Below, piece after piece: positions 1 to 6,506 of a DNA stretch of 24,634 nucleotides. The notes beneath the pieces are model-generated. The model saw nothing but the letters and a program-made list of their open reading frames with translations, was not told the origin of the DNA and did not search any database. The stretch is from a virus. Location of the stretch: positions 1 through 24,634 of the IMG/VR virus record IMGVR_UViG_3300028829_003836. One strand, written 5' to 3'. The stretch's first letter is position 1; each line of letters starts with the position of its first letter. Made by a program: the position numbers and the translations under genes.

Positions 1-747
1 GTAGCAGCTATGCACAGACAGATCGATAAACTGATGGATGAACTGTTCGCCGACAAGGCCCTGTTCGCGTTATCAGACCCGGACGTTAACTTTCGTAACA
101 GTGTATTACCGTCCTATAAGATGAGTCGTAAAGGGGCCGAGAAACCCCTCTACTATAACGCCTGTCGCCGCTACCTGATGGATGAAGCTGATGCAAAGGT
201 CGTGCCTACCTTAGAGGGAGACGATGTCTTAGGCATTATGTCGACCTCGAGCTACTGGCCGGGCGAGAAGATCATCGTATCCATCGACAAAGATATGAAG
301 ACTGTACCTGGACTATTGTATAGTCCGAATGACCCTGAGGTCCGTGAGATTACCGAAGAACAGGCCGACTACTGGCATATGTTCCAGACGCTAACTGGAG
401 ATACTGTTGACTGGTACCACGGGGTTCCTGGGTTAGGCGCGGGGCAGGCTTCGCACCTACTTAAACACCCAACCCTACAGGAAGTATATGAGCACACGTT
501 CAAGAAAGGACCCCGAGAGAGCCTTACAGAAATGCGGGTCAGACCTGGCGAACCATGTGATATCTGGTCTGCCGTCGTCAACCGATTTGATGTTGCTGCC
601 GCTCGTGGTAAGCTGGGAGATACTGAAAGGTACCCTAACGGGACTTCGGGCCTGGTTACTGCACTGGAGCAAGCTCGTTGCGCTCGAATACTCCGTCACA
701 GCGACTACCAAGGAGGTAAAGTAAGACTATGGACACCCCCAAAGTAA
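1..747 (+). CDS. 5'-3' exonuclease, T7 gp6-like (5' end outside window)
   Basis: Phage 5'-3' DNA exonuclease of the FEN/PIN-type family that includes T7 gp6. In T7 it removes RNA primers and degrades host DNA. The frame is open through base 1, and the first ATG (position 10) lies about 80 residues inside the T7 protein, so the gene starts upstream and only its last 249 codons are here. Visible family features are a DSVNWR-like block (SDPDVNFRNSVLPSYKMSRKG), the acidic cluster LEGDDVLGIM, the SIDKDMKT block and GDTVDWYHGVPGLG, which matches the metal-binding and helix-turn segment of FEN nucleases. The C-terminus (ARILRHSDY...VRLWTPP) also follows gp6. The next gene starts inside its last codons. 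Function is certain at family level; the exact start is unknown. Confidence 0.93.
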   Translation, partial: VAAMHRQIDKLMDELFADKALFALSDPDVNFRNSVLPSYKMSRKGAEKPLYYNACRRYLMDEADAKVVPTLEGDDVLGIMSTSSYWPGEKIIVSIDKDMKTVPGLLYSPNDPEVREITEEQADYWHMFQTLTGDTVDWYHGVPGLGAGQASHLLKHPTLQEVYEHTFKKGPRESLTEMRVRPGEPCDIWSAVVNRFDVAAARGKLGDTERYPNGTSGLVTALEQARCARILRHSDYQGGKVRLWTPPK

Positions 748-1070
748 CCCCCACTGGGCATCCCCAAGGAGACGCAGTAGTCCTCCCCGACCACTATGCT
801 AGATTTAAGGTCGAACCTATCACCTTTATTATGCAAAACGAACTGCCGTACGCAGAGGGTAACGTGATAAAGTACATCATGCGGCACCCTTTTAAGAACG
901 GGGAGGAGGATGTGCGCAAGGCAATGCGTTATTGTGAGCTCATTCTTGAGAATGTGTACGGACAAGAGCCCCGGCGTAAGGACTTCGCCCAGGCGGTTGG
1001 AGACGCTCTCCGGGTTCAAACCCCTGGATTGGTAGATATACCGCCCCTAAACAACGCTATGGATAACTAA
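729..1070 (+). CDS. DUF3310 family protein (T7 gp1.7-like)
   Basis: A 113-residue protein with the DUF3310 signature: DHYARFKVEPITFIMQNELP followed by AEGNVIKYIMRHPFKNGEEDVRKAMRY (about residues 21-68). The same domain occurs in T7 gp1.7, described as a nucleotide kinase, and in many phage replication modules; a direct role here is inference. The N-terminal 20 residues (Pro/Thr/Gly-rich) and the last 30 are not conserved features that I recognise. The start is well supported: AGGAGG at 711-716, 12 bases before the ATG, inside the end of the exonuclease gene, which it overlaps by 19 bases. It is the last gene before the phage promoter at 1088. Confidence 0.85.
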   Translation: MDTPKVTPTGHPQGDAVVLPDHYARFKVEPITFIMQNELPYAEGNVIKYIMRHPFKNGEEDVRKAMRYCELILENVYGQEPRRKDFAQAVGDALRVQTPGLVDIPPLNNAMDN

Positions 1071-1087
1071 TAAAATCAATGGGTTAA

Positions 1088-1109
1088 CAATTACGGACCC
1101 CTATAGCAA
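1088..1109 (+). promoter_or_regulatory. Phage RNA polymerase promoter, copy 1
   Basis: A 22-base sequence repeated exactly at 21631-21652, with no other exact copy noticed. Its core AATTACGGACCCCTATAG aligns with the T7 promoter (TAATACGACTCACTATAG): about 11 of the 17 bases before the initiating G agree, including TACG and the CTATAG start region. The predicted +1 is G1106. It lies in the gap between the DUF3310 gene and the head genes, where a middle/late promoter is expected. Identification as the promoter of this phage's own single-subunit polymerase is inference from repetition, position and T7 resemblance. Confidence 0.82.
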
Positions 1110-1127
1110 AACACACACCAAAACTTT

Positions 1128-1150
1128 GGGGACTTCGGTCCCCATCTTTT
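1128..1150 (+). terminator. UUCG-loop hairpin with short U-rich tail
   Basis: GGGGAC (1128-1133), loop TTCG, GTCCCC (1138-1143), then ATCTTTT. This is a perfect 6-bp stem with the very stable UUCG tetraloop, starting only 22 bases after the predicted transcription start at 1106. It could be a weak or partial intrinsic terminator for read-through from upstream, or a 5' stabilising hairpin for the late transcript. The U-tract is interrupted, so efficient termination is doubtful. Confidence 0.5.
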
Positions 1151-1182
1151 GGCGTTTCATAGTCAGCTATTATGGATATTTT

Positions 1183-1866
1183 ATGGACATCAACCTGGAC
1201 ATGCTGCCTCCCGGAACGCGTCAACAGATGATTGACAACGGGTATATCGACGCATCAGGTAACTGGTTGATCGATCCGTATACCGGCAACCCTCTGTCAG
1301 CCCCGACTCCTCCCGCGGTAGACCCTACGGTAGAGGAAACGTCTCCGCCCCCGCCTGCCCCTCCGGTTGTCGATCCGGCCCCTGAGGTCGATCCCGACGC
1401 GGTCGTGGATGATGAGACAGGCTACGTGATTGACCCTGAGACTGGACAATTCGTGGGCGAGGACGGCTACTACGTTGACGGTGATGGGAACTATACCGGC
1501 GGCGGCCCTGGAGGCCTCACGGGTACCCCCGATACGTCTAACGAAGGACCTAATGTCAACGGCGAGGGCGGCTATTACAACCCAGATACCGGTGAATGGA
1601 CGCCCTTCACTGGTTACTATGACCCTAATACAGGGGAATGGGTATCTCAGCCAGGCGCTCCTGACGCAGGATTGAATGAAGATTTACTCCTAGAAATCAG
1701 CAACAATATCTCCACCCTGGCGGACAGTGCCTATGCTTCTTTGCTTGAGTTCCAAGCCAACCAAGAAGCTCAAGCCCAAGCCTTGGTTGATGAGATAAAA
1801 CTATCTCGCGACATCGCCAACCCTCTCCCTCCTGAACGGGCGGGCAGCCGCAAGCTCAGTCTATGA
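1183..1866 (+). CDS. Repeat protein with Tyr-x-(Asn/Asp)-Pro-x-Thr-Gly motifs (T7 gp7.3 position)
   Basis: A 227-residue acidic protein of unknown function in the slot between replication and portal genes, where T7 has gp7.3 (tail assembly/adsorption). The central part carries about five imperfect repeats of the form G-Y-(Y/V)-(N/D/I)-(D/N)P-x-T-G-(E/Q)-(W/F): LIDPYTGNP, VIDPETGQF, YVDGDGNYTG, YYNPDTGEW and YYDPNTGEW. A Pro-rich stretch (about residues 45-72) precedes them. The C-terminus is predicted helical and Gln/Ala-rich and ends in a basic RAGSRKLSL. The start is ATG 1183: an in-frame TTG at 1126 lies within the UUCG hairpin and is unlikely. No strong Shine-Dalgarno is visible. Equivalence to gp7.3 rests on position and a basic tail only. 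Confidence 0.75.
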   Translation: MDINLDMLPPGTRQQMIDNGYIDASGNWLIDPYTGNPLSAPTPPAVDPTVEETSPPPPAPPVVDPAPEVDPDAVVDDETGYVIDPETGQFVGEDGYYVDGDGNYTGGGPGGLTGTPDTSNEGPNVNGEGGYYNPDTGEWTPFTGYYDPNTGEWVSQPGAPDAGLNEDLLLEISNNISTLADSAYASLLEFQANQEAQAQALVDEIKLSRDIANPLPPERAGSRKLSL

Positions 1867-1870
1867 GCGA

Positions 1871-3352
1871 ATGAAAACAGATCGACAGCCGTACCTCGAC
1901 CGAGCGTACGACGCTGCCGAGTTAACAATCCCCCACCTCCTCACTCGCCACACGACGAAGAATGCCGAGCTCTATACTCCTTGGCAATCCGTCGGTGCTG
2001 ATGGAGTGAACACCCTGTCTGGTAAACTACTCTTAGGATTGATGCCTCCAGCCAACCCTTTCTTTCGGCTTCGGATGGACCCTAAGATCACCAACGAGTT
2101 AGACCAGGTCGAAGGCGGAGCAGACGTTAAGGTCCTCTTAGAGCGCTCCTTGAGTAACTTTGAACAGACCGTGATGAACGACGTCAATGTGACGGGCGAC
2201 CGCACAAGCTTAGTCATCGCACTGAAACACCTACTGATCGCTGGTAATGTAGCCATGTATATGCCTCCTAAAGGGCAGATGCAGCTATATAAACTAGATC
2301 AATACACTGTCTTGAGAGATCGCGCAGGTAATGTCCTACGCTTGATCATCAAGGAAGAAATCGCGCGAGGCGCCCTGCCTGCCCCTATCGCTGACGTAGC
2401 GAAACCTAACGGCACGCTCGGCGCACAAGATGAACCCTTGTCTCTCTACACTGTCGTAGAGCGCATGGGCGATTTCATTAACGTGTACCAAGAGATCGAA
2501 GATGTCGAAGTTCCTGGTTCCCGCGGTAATGTTCCGGTCGAGAGCTCCCCTTACCTAGCCCTTCGTTGGTCTAGGATCGATGGCGAGAGTTACGGGCGAG
2601 GACGAGTCGAGGAATACCAAGGCGATATTCAGTCCCTCGAAGGGTTGAGTAAGGCTCTAGTTGAGGGTGCATCAGCCGCGTCTCGATTGTTAATTCAACG
2701 CGACCCTAACGCTCAAGTTCAAGCTGAGACTGTCGAGAGCGCCGAGAACGGTGACATCATCGACGCTGCTCAGGGCGACCTGTCGTTCCTCCAAGTGAAT
2801 AAGATGCAGGATTTCTCTGTAGCCTCGTCTATGGCAGACAAGCTCGAGAAGCGCATAGGGCGTGCCTTCATGGTAACCTCAAGTATCCAAAGGGATGCTG
2901 AACGGGTAACCGCGGAGGAGATCAGACAACTTGTGTCAGACCTAGAGGATACCTTAGGTGGTGCCTTCTCTATCCTGGCGCAGGAGTTTCAGTTACCGTA
3001 CGTTAAGAGACGTATTGCTATCATGCAGAAGCGTGGAGATTTACCTCAGCTTCCGTCTGACGAGATTACACCTAGCATTGTGACCGGCCTTGAGGCTATT
3101 GGTCGCAATCAAGAATTAAACAAAGCCGTGCAGTGGGCACGCTTAGGCTCAGAGGTCCTAGGACCAGAGACCTTTGCGAGCACTATTTCCACTGGGCGCT
3201 TCTTAGCTTTCCTCGGGACCAACCTCGGTTTCGTCGAAGCTTCCGACATCACCAAGACCGATGGCGAAAAGCAAGCTGAGAACCAGGCGCAGCAGCAGCA
3301 GCAAATGTTGCAGCAACTAGGCCCTGCACTAATGCAGAACCGAGGCGCTTAA
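1871..3352 (+). CDS. Portal (head-tail connector) protein, T7 gp8-like
   Basis: Forms the dodecameric portal at the capsid vertex for DNA passage and tail attachment. This 493-residue product (T7 gp8 536) matches the family over its length: PYLDRAYDAAELTIPHLL, YTPWQSVGADGVNTLSGKLL, the ALKHLLIAGN block, RIDGESYGRGRVEEYQGD, FMVTSSIQRDAERVTAEEIR and LEDTLGGAFSILAQEFQLP, then a Gln-rich tail. The first ATG of the frame is 1871, four bases after the stop of the upstream gene, so coupled re-initiation is plausible. However, the same frame is open back to 1799, and the five codons directly before this ATG read SVYER, continuing the T7 gp8 homology. The real N-terminus may therefore be longer, for example from a CTG at 1832. 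Confidence 0.96.
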   Translation: MKTDRQPYLDRAYDAAELTIPHLLTRHTTKNAELYTPWQSVGADGVNTLSGKLLLGLMPPANPFFRLRMDPKITNELDQVEGGADVKVLLERSLSNFEQTVMNDVNVTGDRTSLVIALKHLLIAGNVAMYMPPKGQMQLYKLDQYTVLRDRAGNVLRLIIKEEIARGALPAPIADVAKPNGTLGAQDEPLSLYTVVERMGDFINVYQEIEDVEVPGSRGNVPVESSPYLALRWSRIDGESYGRGRVEEYQGDIQSLEGLSKALVEGASAASRLLIQRDPNAQVQAETVESAENGDIIDAAQGDLSFLQVNKMQDFSVASSMADKLEKRIGRAFMVTSSIQRDAERVTAEEIRQLVSDLEDTLGGAFSILAQEFQLPYVKRRIAIMQKRGDLPQLPSDEITPSIVTGLEAIGRNQELNKAVQWARLGSEVLGPETFASTISTGRFLAFLGTNLGFVEASDITKTDGEKQAENQAQQQQQMLQQLGPALMQNRGA

Positions 3353-3374
3353 ACCCTAAGCCACCAAGGAGACT

Positions 3375-3749
3375 ATGGCTAAAACCCCGACTAAACCTGA
3401 GGCTCAGTCTAAGACTGTGGAGAAACCCACTAAAGAAGTCACGACTGAACAACCCCCGGTAGCAGCAACACCTGATATGACGACGCTGCTAGCAGAGGTC
3501 CGCTCACTGACAGATCGTCTAGTGATCGCGGAAGCCAAGAACACCGACCAAGCCGCTACCGACGGCGTGGACCGAGTACGCCCGGCTGGAAGTGTTATCG
3601 TATCTTCTCGCATGGGCAACGAACAGAACCAGTTGTCCGACCCTACCTGGAAAGGCGTACGCCGCCCTCCTAAGGTGGACCAAGTCGAAGCTACTATTTC
3701 TCGAAACGGGCGACTAACGAAGTTCCCAATGACGGTGCAGCATAACTAA
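3375..3749 (+). CDS. Unknown small protein between portal and scaffold
   Basis: A 124-residue protein that I do not recognise. Residues 1-35 are Lys/Thr/Pro/Glu-rich and probably disordered. A short helical segment follows (LLAEVRSLTDRLVIAEAK, about 38-55, possible coiled coil). The C-terminal half (WKGVRRPPKVDQVEATISRNGRLTKFPMTVQHN) looks compact and basic. The start has a strong Shine-Dalgarno, AAGGAGA at 3366-3372, and the stop overlaps the scaffold start as TAATG. The position between portal and scaffold suggests a role in head assembly or a minor virion component, but that is inference from context only. Confidence 0.8.
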   Translation: MAKTPTKPEAQSKTVEKPTKEVTTEQPPVAATPDMTTLLAEVRSLTDRLVIAEAKNTDQAATDGVDRVRPAGSVIVSSRMGNEQNQLSDPTWKGVRRPPKVDQVEATISRNGRLTKFPMTVQHN

Positions 3750-4510
3750 TGTCTGACGTCACAATTCCAGCTAAGTTCCAGAACGAAGACGGCACAACTA
3801 ACGTTGAGGCCCTCGCCAAAAGCTACACCGAACTGGAACGTCAACGTACTCAGCAACAGCAACAGCAAGTGACGCCACCAGCGGCAGCACCGGCTCCCCC
3901 TGTAGCTGCGCCGGTCGACCCTAACGCTGGCTTAACCTTTGACTCCACTCCTGCTCCTGTCGTGCCTCTCGCACAGACCTTGGAAGCAGCTTGGGTCGAG
4001 GCCTCTAAGTCTGGCGGTGTCCTCACCCCGGAGCAGGTGCGAACTTTCACCGCCAAAGGTGTCGAAGCGTCTGTCCTCGAGAGTCATCTAGCAGGCCGTC
4101 GGGCTATGCAAGAAGGGGCGCGTAGCGCTATCTTCAATGCAGCGGGCGGTGAGCAACAGTACCAAGCTATGCTGACTTGGGGTAAGTCCAACTTAACTCC
4201 AGGCGAACAAGCCGCGCTTAACAACGCTGTTAAGTCCGGTGATGCTTCGCAGATCAGCCTAGCGGTTAGTGGGGCCATGCAACGTTATAACACCGCTACA
4301 GGGCAGGAGGGCCAAGTGTTGACTGGTCAGAATTTCGCTCCCAATCCGTCCACCGAAGGCTACGCCACGAAGCGGGAATGGATTGATGCGATGAAAGACA
4401 ACCGCTACAGAACCAATCAGACTTACCGCGCCGAAGTGCAGGCTAAGTTTGAAGCCAACCCCGGTGTTGCGGATCAACTCAATGAACAGAATTGGCAAAA
4501 TGGGCAGTAA
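3749..4510 (+). CDS. Capsid assembly scaffolding protein, T7 gp9-like
   Basis: A 253-residue scaffold (T7 gp9 about 307) that directs procapsid assembly around the portal and leaves before maturation. The N-terminus VTIPAKFQNEDGTTNVEALAKSYTELERQ is the conserved opening of phage scaffolds of this group. It is followed by a Gln run (about 34-40) and a Pro/Ala linker (42-75), then a helical body with LTPEQVRTFTAKGVEASVLE and a domain TWGKSNLTPGEQAALNNAVKSGD (about 147-170). The C-terminal segment GYATKREWIDAMKDNRYRTNQTYRAEVQAK is the family's recognisable end. The start is fixed by the TAATG overlap with the preceding gene. The lipoprotein gene starts inside its 3' end. Confidence 0.92.
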   Translation: MSDVTIPAKFQNEDGTTNVEALAKSYTELERQRTQQQQQQVTPPAAAPAPPVAAPVDPNAGLTFDSTPAPVVPLAQTLEAAWVEASKSGGVLTPEQVRTFTAKGVEASVLESHLAGRRAMQEGARSAIFNAAGGEQQYQAMLTWGKSNLTPGEQAALNNAVKSGDASQISLAVSGAMQRYNTATGQEGQVLTGQNFAPNPSTEGYATKREWIDAMKDNRYRTNQTYRAEVQAKFEANPGVADQLNEQNWQNGQ

Positions 4511-4790
4511 GCTTTTAACAGCAGCGGTTCTCGCTCTAACTCTCTCAGCTTGTGGGTCGTTTGACGCCCTTCAAGGACGGGTGGCTGAGCGGGGCTCTAT
4601 GTTTTGGGATGAAACCCTCGAGACAGCAGAGTTTACCCAATGCCGCGGTGCTTCCGTCGGAGCAGTGGCTCGACGTTATTGGCAGGACGCAGATCGGAGA
4701 GAAGCCTGGGCTACCCTCTGCTCTACGGCTGACGATATCGTTCCCCCTCAGCCCGGTACATTCAACCCCTTAACTGGTGAGGTCGAGTAA
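4482..4790 (+). CDS. Small phage lipoprotein, function unknown
   Basis: A 102-residue protein with a lipoprotein signal: basic N-terminus (MNRIGKMGSK), hydrophobic core LLTAAVLALTLS, and lipobox LSAC with Cys24 as the predicted lipidation site. The mature part is about 78 residues and has a conserved-looking segment ETAEFTQCRGASVGAVARRYW and a second Cys in WATLCS. The gene overlaps the scaffold 3' end. ATG 4500 is an equally possible start and leaves the signal intact; a TTG at 4449 is unlikely. It is not proline-rich like Rz1-type outer-membrane spanins. A lipoprotein inside the head module is unusual. Superinfection exclusion, envelope modification or lysis help are possible, with no direct evidence for any of them. 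Confidence 0.78.
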   Translation: MNRIGKMGSKLLTAAVLALTLSACGSFDALQGRVAERGSMFWDETLETAEFTQCRGASVGAVARRYWQDADRREAWATLCSTADDIVPPQPGTFNPLTGEVE

Positions 4791-5251
4791 TGTTCAGGAA
4801 ATTCCTAGCTACTCTAACACTCACCCTTGCACTATGCACTGGGTTTGTCTCTGTAGCCGAGGCCGGGTATGCTCTACCTGCTCGACATATCACAGAGACC
4901 AGCCAGGATAAAACGTTCGCTCTATTCGTTACGACCACTCCAGTCGGAGACTTCTTGGTCCTCGCGGAGAACGTCAGCGGTGATTGGCTCGGGCGTTATA
5001 CTTCAACCCCTCGTTATAGTAACGGCGGACTTGAGGGTTTCATTCAGTCTACCTACGGCGGAAATGTAAACGCTTGGTTGGTTGATGAGACCGTAAAGGT
5101 CAATGCTACCTTGCAAGAGTTACTTACAGCGCCTGAGGATTTACCCCCTCCGGTTGCTGGTAATTATCTCGACGCGGTGAATAACATCCTTGTCCAGGAG
5201 TGGACCCTTGCGCCCACCGCGGACGGGAAGTTAGAACTTCGCCGTAAATAA
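4790..5251 (+). CDS. Secreted/periplasmic protein of unknown function
   Basis: A 153-residue protein beginning with a clear Sec signal peptide: MFRKFLATLTLTLALCTGFVSVAEA, with predicted cleavage after AEA (residue 25) before GYALP. The mature protein of about 128 residues looks like a small beta-rich domain (TFALFVTTTPVGDFLVLAENVSGDWLGRYT) and has no catalytic motif that I recognise. The ATG overlaps the lipoprotein stop as TAATG, so the two exported proteins are probably made together and may act together in the periplasm or at the outer membrane. It is followed directly by a hairpin-rich non-coding stretch. Assignment as exported is secure; the function is unknown. Confidence 0.78.
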   Translation: MFRKFLATLTLTLALCTGFVSVAEAGYALPARHITETSQDKTFALFVTTTPVGDFLVLAENVSGDWLGRYTSTPRYSNGGLEGFIQSTYGGNVNAWLVDETVKVNATLQELLTAPEDLPPPVAGNYLDAVNNILVQEWTLAPTADGKLELRRK

Positions 5252-5499
5252 CCAAGGAGCAGAAAGCTCCGCCACCCTGCCGACTACCGGCGGTGGCTGC
5301 TGCTATCAGGTTTCAGCATTAAATAGAACCTGCATATAGACCTCTCTTTAGAGGCTATCGAAGCCCAGTATGGGCACCGACTACCACGACCACCACGAAT
5401 AGTTCGAGGCCGTCCTGCTGGATGATAACCTAAGGCTTGAAGTGATAATGGTTCGGAGTGTCAAAACTTCCTATCAATCACAACAAGGATACCAGTCAC
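5252..5499 (+). promoter_or_regulatory. Hairpin-rich leader upstream of the major capsid gene
   Basis: A non-coding stretch of 248 bases with six consecutive potential stem-loops: GGAGC/GCTCC (5256-5270), GCCACC..GCCG/CGGC..GGTGGC (5271-5297, directly abutting the first), CTATCAGGTT/AACCTG..ATAG (5303-5339), CCTCT/AGAGG (5341-5354), GCCCA/TGGGC (5363-5375) and CGAA/TTCG (5396-5406). An AAGGAG at 5254-5259 is buried in the first hairpin and has no start codon at a useful distance. No good copy of the phage promoter is present. Likely a structured RNA leader, processing site or stability element for capsid mRNA; that role is inference. Confidence 0.55.
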
Positions 5500-6438
5500 A
5501 TGGCTGCACCTAATATGACAGTTGACCGGGTTGGTCAAGTCAACCAATCTGGTGACGTCGACGCTCTGTTTCTAAAACAGTTTGGCGGCGAAATCATGGC
5601 GATCTTCGAGAATAAACTCGTGATCGAAACCGCTCACATGCAGCGGAATATCTCTAACGGACAGTCGGCACAGTTCCCGGCTATCGGGCGCGCGACTGCT
5701 GCGTACCATACACCTGGTACAATGCTGGTTGGGCAAAACCTAAACCACGCTGAGCGCGTGATCACCGTTGATGACTTGCTCATCGCTGACGGCTTTATCG
5801 CTCAGATCGACCAGTTGATGAACCACTACGACGTTCGCGGTCCTATCGCTCAGGAACTCGCGTACGCCCTAGCGAACACGGCTGACTCCAACAGTGCTCA
5901 GGTAACTGTTAACGCTGCTCGCGCTTCTGCCACTGTCTCTGACGGTGTCGGTGGAACCGTGATCACAGACGCAGATGCTGACACTAACGGCACGTCGCTG
6001 GTAACATCATTGTTCACGGCTGAACAGAACCTTAGTGAGAAGAATGTCCCCGATGAAATGCGGAGCATCTTCCTTAAGCCTGCTCAGTGGAACTTGCTGG
6101 TTCAAGAAGACGGCTTGATCGACAAGGACTTCACCTCACAAGGTGGTGATATCCAAACCAACGCTATCGGCTTTGGTGTCGCAGGCATGCAGGCTGTTAA
6201 GACGAACAACGTGCCTGGCACGAACGTCACGACCGGCCCGTCTGCCTACCAAGGAAACTTCTCGACGACTGTAGCGTTCGGTTCACACCCAAGTGCGTCC
6301 GGTACTCTCTCGTTGCTCGGCGTTACAGCGGAAGCTGACTACTCCATCTTCCACCAAGGCTGGCTCTTGGTCGCGAAGTATGCGAAGGGTCACGGCATCC
6401 TGCGCCCAGAAGCAGCCTTTGAGATTAAGACTGCATAA
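5500..6438 (+). CDS. Major capsid protein, T7 gp10A-like
   Basis: HK97-fold major capsid protein, 312 residues (T7 gp10A 345). It shows the family's segments in order: DALFLKQFGGEIMAIFENK, NISNGQSAQFPAIGRATAAYHTPG, HAERVITVDDLLIADGFI, DQLMNHYDVRGPIAQELA, the central IFLKPAQWNLLVQ and the C-terminal AKYAKGHGILRPEAAFEIK. The start chosen is ATG 5500, where AAGGAT (5484-5489) precedes MAAPNMTVDRVG and the length matches T7. A GTG at 5458 would add 14 residues unlike the family. No 10B-type frameshift extension is possible, because the terminator begins 10 bases after the stop. It is probably the most highly expressed gene in the window. Confidence 0.97.
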   Translation: MAAPNMTVDRVGQVNQSGDVDALFLKQFGGEIMAIFENKLVIETAHMQRNISNGQSAQFPAIGRATAAYHTPGTMLVGQNLNHAERVITVDDLLIADGFIAQIDQLMNHYDVRGPIAQELAYALANTADSNSAQVTVNAARASATVSDGVGGTVITDADADTNGTSLVTSLFTAEQNLSEKNVPDEMRSIFLKPAQWNLLVQEDGLIDKDFTSQGGDIQTNAIGFGVAGMQAVKTNNVPGTNVTTGPSAYQGNFSTTVAFGSHPSASGTLSLLGVTAEADYSIFHQGWLLVAKYAKGHGILRPEAAFEIKTA

Positions 6439-6447
6439 TCGACCCAA

Positions 6448-6489
6448 GGGGGAACTCCAGGCTTCGGCTTGTGGTTCCCCCTTTTTTTT
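6448..6489 (+). terminator. Strong intrinsic terminator after the capsid gene
   Basis: GGGGGAAC (6448-6455) pairs perfectly with GTTCCCCC (6474-6481). The inner part CCAGGC-TTCG-GCTTGTGG extends the stem with wobble and a UUCG loop, and a run of eight T follows (6482-6489). It lies 10 bases after the capsid stop, the same place as Tphi of T7, and would lower expression of tail genes relative to capsid. Confidence 0.93.
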
Positions 6490-6506
6490 CTTTGTAGGGA
6501 TACCTA

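Noticed and set aside
1126-1182. Longer N-terminus of the repeat protein from TTG 1126
   Set aside because: The codons are the UUCG hairpin itself, there is no ribosome site, and an ATG at 1183 gives a normal start.
4449-4481. TTG start for the lipoprotein gene
   Set aside because: It would put a non-signal extension before the signal peptide; ATG 4482 or 4500 gives a normal lipoprotein leader.
4790-5251. Lipoprotein plus secreted protein as a classical Rz/Rz1 spanin pair
   Set aside because: The lipoprotein is not proline-rich and the second protein has a cleavable signal peptide and no coiled coil, unlike an inner-membrane spanin.
5321-5340. Degenerate phage promoter ending CATATAG before the capsid gene
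   Set aside because: Only about 8 of 17 bases match the two exact copies, and the bases overlap the third stem of the leader.
5458-5499. Capsid start at GTG 5458
   Set aside because: The extra 14 residues are unlike the family, and ATG 5500 has AAGGAT upstream and the right length.
5448-5513. 21-codon ORF overlapping the capsid start (possible leader peptide)
   Set aside because: No Shine-Dalgarno sequence and no recognisable signal; such short ORFs are expected by chance.
6400-6447. T7 10B-like frameshift extension of the capsid
   Set aside because: No slippery heptamer was seen, and the terminator starts 10 bases after the stop, leaving no coding extension.
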